From NCBI GenBank assembly GCA_046153945.1, contig JBJXFF010000171.1:12147-76146 (forward strand): a stretch of DNA of 64,000 bases. The letters run 5' to 3'. A program made the translations under genes and the position numbers. This stretch comes from SXOA01 sp046153945. Its GTDB lineage: Bacteria; Planctomycetota; Planctomycetia; Pirellulales; Pirellulaceae. This document shows, one piece after another, positions 62,439 through 64,000 of the stretch. The notes under the pieces are model-generated. The model did not search any database and was not told the DNA's origin. It saw only the letters and a list, made by a program, of their open reading frames with translations. Numbering within the stretch: the stretch's first letter is position 1; every line of letters starts with the position of its first letter.

Positions 62439-63422
62439 TTACAGTTCCAACTCATCCTTCTTCACCGGCACCACTCCCGGCACAAACCGAGCCAAGTAGG
62501 TCGCATCGGGTCCAGCAAGTTCCGCCGCCCGGGTGAAGAATTTTTCGGCTCGATCCGCTTCGCCGTTATAGTGGAGGAATACGCCGAGGACGAAGTACGC
62601 GTCGGCGGTGTCGGGGTGTTCCAGGCAATAGCCGGCGATTGCTTCCAGGTGGGCTTCCTTGGCCATGCGGGTGTCGCCGTAGAGCTTGTCGAGTCCGAAG
62701 CCGCCGCGGGCGATGTCGGGGTTGAGGGTCAAGGCCCGGCGGAAGCAGGAGGCAGCCAGTTCGTAGCGATTGGTGGCGGCATAGGCGTGCCCCTTGTGCC
62801 AATAGGCTTCGGCGGAATCCGGGGCCATCTCCGCGGCCGATTTATAGCGGTCGACCGCTTGCTGATATTTCTGCTCGTGGAAGAGCATGTCCCCCTGGGC
62901 AATGAACTGATCCGCCTTGCGGCGATATTCCGGGCTCGCCTCTCGCACCTTGCGCGGCTCCGTCAGCTTCTTCACCACCACGGCGCTGGATTTGAGCGTC
63001 AAGGGTCTCACCGCGGCCGGGGCTGGCGCGGTCGGCTCCGCCATTCCCAAAAAGTTGCGCACGGCCCCAGGGCCATAAATGGCCTGCGCCGGAGCGAAGA
63101 TCGGCCCGTTGCCAACGACGCCGTATCCGTAGGGATAGGAGTTGTAATAGAAAGTGTTGTAGGCCGGATAGCCGCCGTAGTAGGTCCCCGGATAGTAGCA
63201 GCCGCGGTAAGGTACGCAGCCGTAACCGCAGTTCCCATATCCGTAGTTGCCATAGACAAACGGGCTGTTAAAGCCGGCATAACAGGTGTTCGAATAGAAT
63301 CCGCCGCCGAACCCGCCGTAGCCACAGCCCCCACCCCAGCAATGCGGATGGCGAGCCTCCGCCGGAGCAGCGAGCGCTACCAAGACAACGGCTGTCATCA
63401 AAAAGCTGATTCCTTGACGCAT
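62439..63422 (-). CDS. Secreted TPR protein with Gly/Tyr-rich region
   Basis: About 327 residues with a signal peptide (LVALAAPAEA). A Gly/Tyr/Cys-rich low-complexity region (about 40-110: CWGGGCGYGGFGGGFYSNT, then YGNYGYGNCGYG) leads into a TPR-rich C-terminal half (about 160-300: QGDMLFHEQKYQQAVDRYKS, then AAEMAPDSAEAYWHKGHAY, ASCFRRALTLNPDIA). An excellent SD (AAGGAG) supports the ATG at 63422. Probably a surface-associated or periplasmic interaction protein. Confidence 0.85.
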   Translation of the reverse strand: MRQGISFLMTAVVLVALAAPAEARHPHCWGGGCGYGGFGGGFYSNTCYAGFNSPFVYGNYGYGNCGYGCVPYRGCYYPGTYYGGYPAYNTFYYNSYPYGYGVVGNGPIFAPAQAIYGPGAVRNFLGMAEPTAPAPAAVRPLTLKSSAVVVKKLTEPRKVREASPEYRRKADQFIAQGDMLFHEQKYQQAVDRYKSAAEMAPDSAEAYWHKGHAYAATNRYELAASCFRRALTLNPDIARGGFGLDKLYGDTRMAKEAHLEAIAGYCLEHPDTADAYFVLGVFLHYNGEADRAEKFFTRAAELAGPDATYLARFVPGVVPVKKDELEL

Positions 63423-63937
63423 GTTTTGCTCCTTACCGACAAGGGTCCGGCTGGAAATGTCCCGATGCCACACTTGGAATTATCGCGAAATGTACGAATC
63501 GGAGCAAGTGAATAGACGGATTTGTGGCGATTTCGTGAATCGGTCGCAGGCTGTGCTTAGCGGAAGGATATTACCGGAAAGAGTTGGCGGTCGCCAAATG
63601 TAGGGGGGGTGGGCATTAGCCCGTTGCACCAGCGAGGGAATTCGGTAATACAACGCGTCGAGATTAGATACTTGCTTCTCCAATAGTTCCTCTGCGAGCT
63701 CTGCGCCTCTGCGTGATGCTACCTCGGAATTAGGAAGGACATCACGCAGAGGCGCAGAGCCCGCAGAGGGAAAGCAAGGCAGATTTTCCGCCATGTTTCT
63801 GTTTTGGGGGGCAAAAGTATTTTAATAATTATGGAGAAGTTTAAGTGAGAGCGCCACGAAATTAATGGACACACGTCAGAGATATACGCTTGACTCCACC
63901 TACCACAACCTGTAGTGTTTTGGGTCTGTGGAGCTTT
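63423..63937. other. Intergenic region with long inverted repeat and AT-rich segment
   Basis: About 515 bases upstream of the IS gene. It holds the inverted repeat at 63689-63769, then an AT-rich stretch (about 63795-63870). No coding region is called. Confidence 0.5.
63689..63769. repeat. Long inverted repeat of the CTCTGCGCCTCTGCG type
   Basis: Two 30-base arms (63689-63718, 63740-63769) are complementary except at one position, with a 21-base loop. The motif CTCTGCG recurs within the arm. Confidence 0.85.
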
Positions 63938-64000
63938 ATGGCGGATATTTTTCCTAAGACGGTCACGGAACTCGATAAACTCTTTGCGGACGAGGAAGCG
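63938..64000 (+). mobile_element. 5' end of an IS1595-family transposase gene (partial)
   Basis: The last 63 bases encode an open frame beginning MADIFPKTVTELDKLFADEE, which resembles the N-terminus of IS1595/ISXO2 transposases (FPxTxxEL..F.DEEAC, then zinc ribbon), cut by the window end. GGAG lies four bases before the ATG. The terminal inverted repeat was not located. Confidence 0.6.

Noticed and set aside
1..64000. tRNA, rRNA, CRISPR array or prophage
   Set aside because: No cloverleaf, spaced direct repeats or phage structural genes were seen by eye in the intergenic regions.

Overview
The window looks like about 64 kb of chromosome from a GC-rich planctomycete (Planctomycetota, probably Gemmatales or Pirellulales). 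The evidence is gene content: three DUF1501 proteins, two DUF1549/DUF1553 proteins, a DUF1559 prepilin-like protein, a Legionella-OMP/BBP7-type barrel, DUF4198 next to HemP, DUF3500, very large PQQ-propeller and von Willebrand A proteins, and many twin-arginine or Sec signal peptides. Shine-Dalgarno (SD) motifs are often weak or absent. I see no rRNA, tRNA, CRISPR array or prophage.

Layout. 1-1006: end of a histidine kinase and a FixJ-like regulator. 1048-5273 (minus): secreted helical protein, HD hydrolase, and an M14 peptidase homologue that appears catalytically dead. 5940-11343 (plus): small unknowns, a methyltransferase, a lipase-like hydrolase, RuvX and a VWA protein. 11371-16828: asparagine synthetase, DUF1549/1553, DUF1579, SMI1/KNR4 and MsrA. 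17088-20197 (plus): DUF1559 pseudopilin, lipoprotein, DUF4198 and HemP behind a promoter carrying a Fur-box-like dyad, probably an iron-regulated surface/uptake unit. 20194-22960 (minus): an OmpR-type two-component pair. 23039-27316: thioredoxin-fold protein, DUF433/DUF5615 toxin-antitoxin pair, DUF1501, unknown. 27336-33603: radical SAM protein, then a plus-strand run of two thioredoxin-like proteins (CxxC; CxxCH plus PDZ), Gfo/Idh/MocA oxidoreductase and DUF1501. 33614-38133 (minus): NhaD-type antiporter, unknown, DUF1549/1553. 38203-44626: nucleosidase, J-domain-like low-complexity membrane protein, histidine kinase, small protein, outer-membrane barrel. 44678-49480 (minus): 1600-residue PQQ/TPR protein. 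49884-54147 (plus): HU-like protein, DUF2007, SirB1, zinc ribbon, LRR lipoprotein and DUF3500. 54212-58600 (minus): DUF1501, SDR and a second VWA protein. 59197-63422: pseudo-alpha/beta hydrolase, OppC-like permease, nucleotidyltransferase-HD protein and TPR protein. 63938-64000: start of an IS1595-type transposase.

The most distinctive non-coding feature is a set of different palindromic repeats. Several end 3-11 nt upstream of start codons that lack an SD motif (22203, 22960, 50350, 51796, 62315), and one exactly fills the gap between two convergent genes (44627-44679). The other main leads are the Fur-box pseudopilin/HemP unit and two apparent pseudoenzymes. All homology statements are from reading motifs; no database search was run.
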